From a virus: a stretch of 23,890 bases of DNA. Position 1 is the first letter of the stretch. Every line of letters starts with the position of its first letter. Both the position numbers and the translations under genes were made by a program. A model generated the notes under the pieces. It made no database searches. It worked only from the letters and a program-made list of their open reading frames with translations, and was not told the origin of the DNA. The stretch covers positions 1 to 23,890 of IMG/VR virus record IMGVR_UViG_3300037585_005648, one strand, 5' to 3'. This document shows, one piece after another, positions 23,380 through 23,890 of the stretch.

Positions 23380-23674
23380 TGGCAAACACAATACAACTAA
23401 AAAGAGGAACCGGTAGTTCCGAACCCTCAAGTCTTGCAGAAGGCGAACTAGCAATTAATCTTGATTCAGGAAAACTATTCTATGGATCTGGCTCAAGTGT
23501 ATTGAGTGATTTTAAATTTGATAAATTAACTACAGAGACTCATGTAATTTCATCCTCTGTAACATATATGACGACATCATTTAGTTCAGGCTCAACTGCA
23601 TTTGGAGACACGGCCGATGACACTCATACATTTACAGGGGACATAACATCATCCGGTAATATAAGTGCAAGTGG
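22774..23674 (+). repeat. 32-bp degenerate repeat in fibre genes, five copies here and one at 21697
   Basis: Copies lie at 21697-21728, 22774-22805, 22937-22968 (most degraded), 23071-23102, 23308-23339 and 23643-23674. Each begins ATAACA-C-TC and ends ATAAG-KCAAGTGG or close to it, encoding ITxSGxISxSG. The copies at 23071 and 23643 also share the preceding ACATTTACAGG-GACATAACA. They span three genes, so they are candidate sites for recombination between fibre cassettes. Copies were aligned by eye. Confidence 0.65.
23365..23370 (+). promoter_or_regulatory. Shine-Dalgarno GGAGGA encoded within the DGGTF end
   Basis: GGAGGA codes for the Gly-Gly of the C-terminal DGGTF and lies eight bases before the ATG at 23379, so it serves as ribosome site for the next fibre gene. 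Confidence 0.65.
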
Positions 23675-23890
23675 AAATGGGTATTTTAATGACTTATATG
23701 TTGATGATGCCTTTTTCACTGATGATATTACCATAAATAATGGTAATTACCTATATGGAAAGCTTAATAATGATTCGACCCAAGTAATATTAGGAATAAA
23801 TGCTAGTAATAATACATTAATATCTAGTACCAATACTGATACCCAAATAAGAGGAGCAACTATAGATCTACAAGCGGATGTAACAGCATC
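23379..23890 (+). CDS. tail fibre protein, N-terminal 170 residues (3' partial)
   Basis: The gene starts at the ATG in a TAATG overlap and stays open to the window end (170 codons). The first 40 residues (MANTIQLKRGTGSSEPSSL, AEGELAINLDSGKLFYGSG) are the well-known N-terminal motif of phage tail fibres and tropism proteins, in which 'IQLKRG..P..L..GELAIN....LYYG' forms a short attachment unit. It is followed by Ser/Thr-rich strands, one ITSSGNISASG repeat, and NNGNYLYGKLNNDSTQVILG (about 125-145), which resembles shaft segments before an S74 tip. It probably encodes a full fibre continuing past the window. The missing end prevents any call on a chaperone or receptor-binding domain. Confidence 0.8.
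   Translation, partial: MANTIQLKRGTGSSEPSSLAEGELAINLDSGKLFYGSGSSVLSDFKFDKLTTETHVISSSVTYMTTSFSSGSTAFGDTADDTHTFTGDITSSGNISASGNGYFNDLYVDDAFFTDDITINNGNYLYGKLNNDSTQVILGINASNNTLISSTNTDTQIRGATIDLQADVTA

Noticed and set aside
22774-23674. Repeated 32-bp units as a CRISPR array
   Set aside because: Spacing is irregular (134 to 304 bp between units in this cluster) and every copy is in frame within fibre genes, encoding ITxSGxISxSG.

Overview
The window is a compact, AT-rich stretch of a tailed, contractile-tail (myovirus) phage genome of the T4 supergroup. All 21 genes lie on the + strand. They are almost contiguous: gaps total roughly 200 nt, several junctions are one-base TAATG overlaps, and no gap reaches 60 nt. 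The best anchors are a gp25-type baseplate wedge protein, a gp6-type (baseplate J) wedge protein, a DnaG/gp61-type primase, an Mre11/Rad50 (gp47/gp46) recombination nuclease and a tail fibre ending in an S74 intramolecular chaperone. No gene names the host. From recall, the unnamed structural families resemble those of marine T4-like phages rather than T4 itself, but I could not run a search.

Layout. (1) 1-9741, baseplate: the end of a small conserved gene, an OB-fold/beta-helix spike candidate, two small proteins, gp25, gp6, a two-domain beta-sandwich protein, an acidic protein and a 1231-residue tail protein carrying a lectin-like (LamG) domain. (2) 9781-12362, accessory structural genes: one protein of the 'GYLDKSTITVDAILTKRG' type, then two tandem distant paralogues. 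(3) 12369-16909, a DNA-metabolism island: a GIY-YIG nuclease, a primase, and a single 1050-codon gene that fuses the gp47-like phosphoesterase to the gp46-like zinc-hook ATPase. (4) 16967-23890, fibre region: a large beta-rich structural protein, an S74 fibre, then short Ser/Gly/Thr-rich fibre-like genes sharing a 32-bp repeat, with two unrelated small genes between them. The last gene runs off the window.

How the parts work together. Regions 1, 2 and 4 would build the baseplate, its spike and the host-recognition fibres. Region 3 would prime lagging-strand synthesis and process DNA ends for recombination-dependent replication. A motif TATTTATA, usually preceded by GA, occurs in four of the few real intergenic gaps (1582, 9755, 16914, 21773) and is a candidate late-promoter element. 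It is the reverse complement of the T4 late -10 box TATAAATA.

The most notable items are the one-chain SbcD-SbcC-like nuclease with an altered P-loop, the TATTTATA motif, the repeat-based fibre cassettes whose last codons also encode the next gene's ribosome site, and the replication genes placed inside the tail region. I see no defence system, CRISPR array, tRNA, integrase or insertion sequence.
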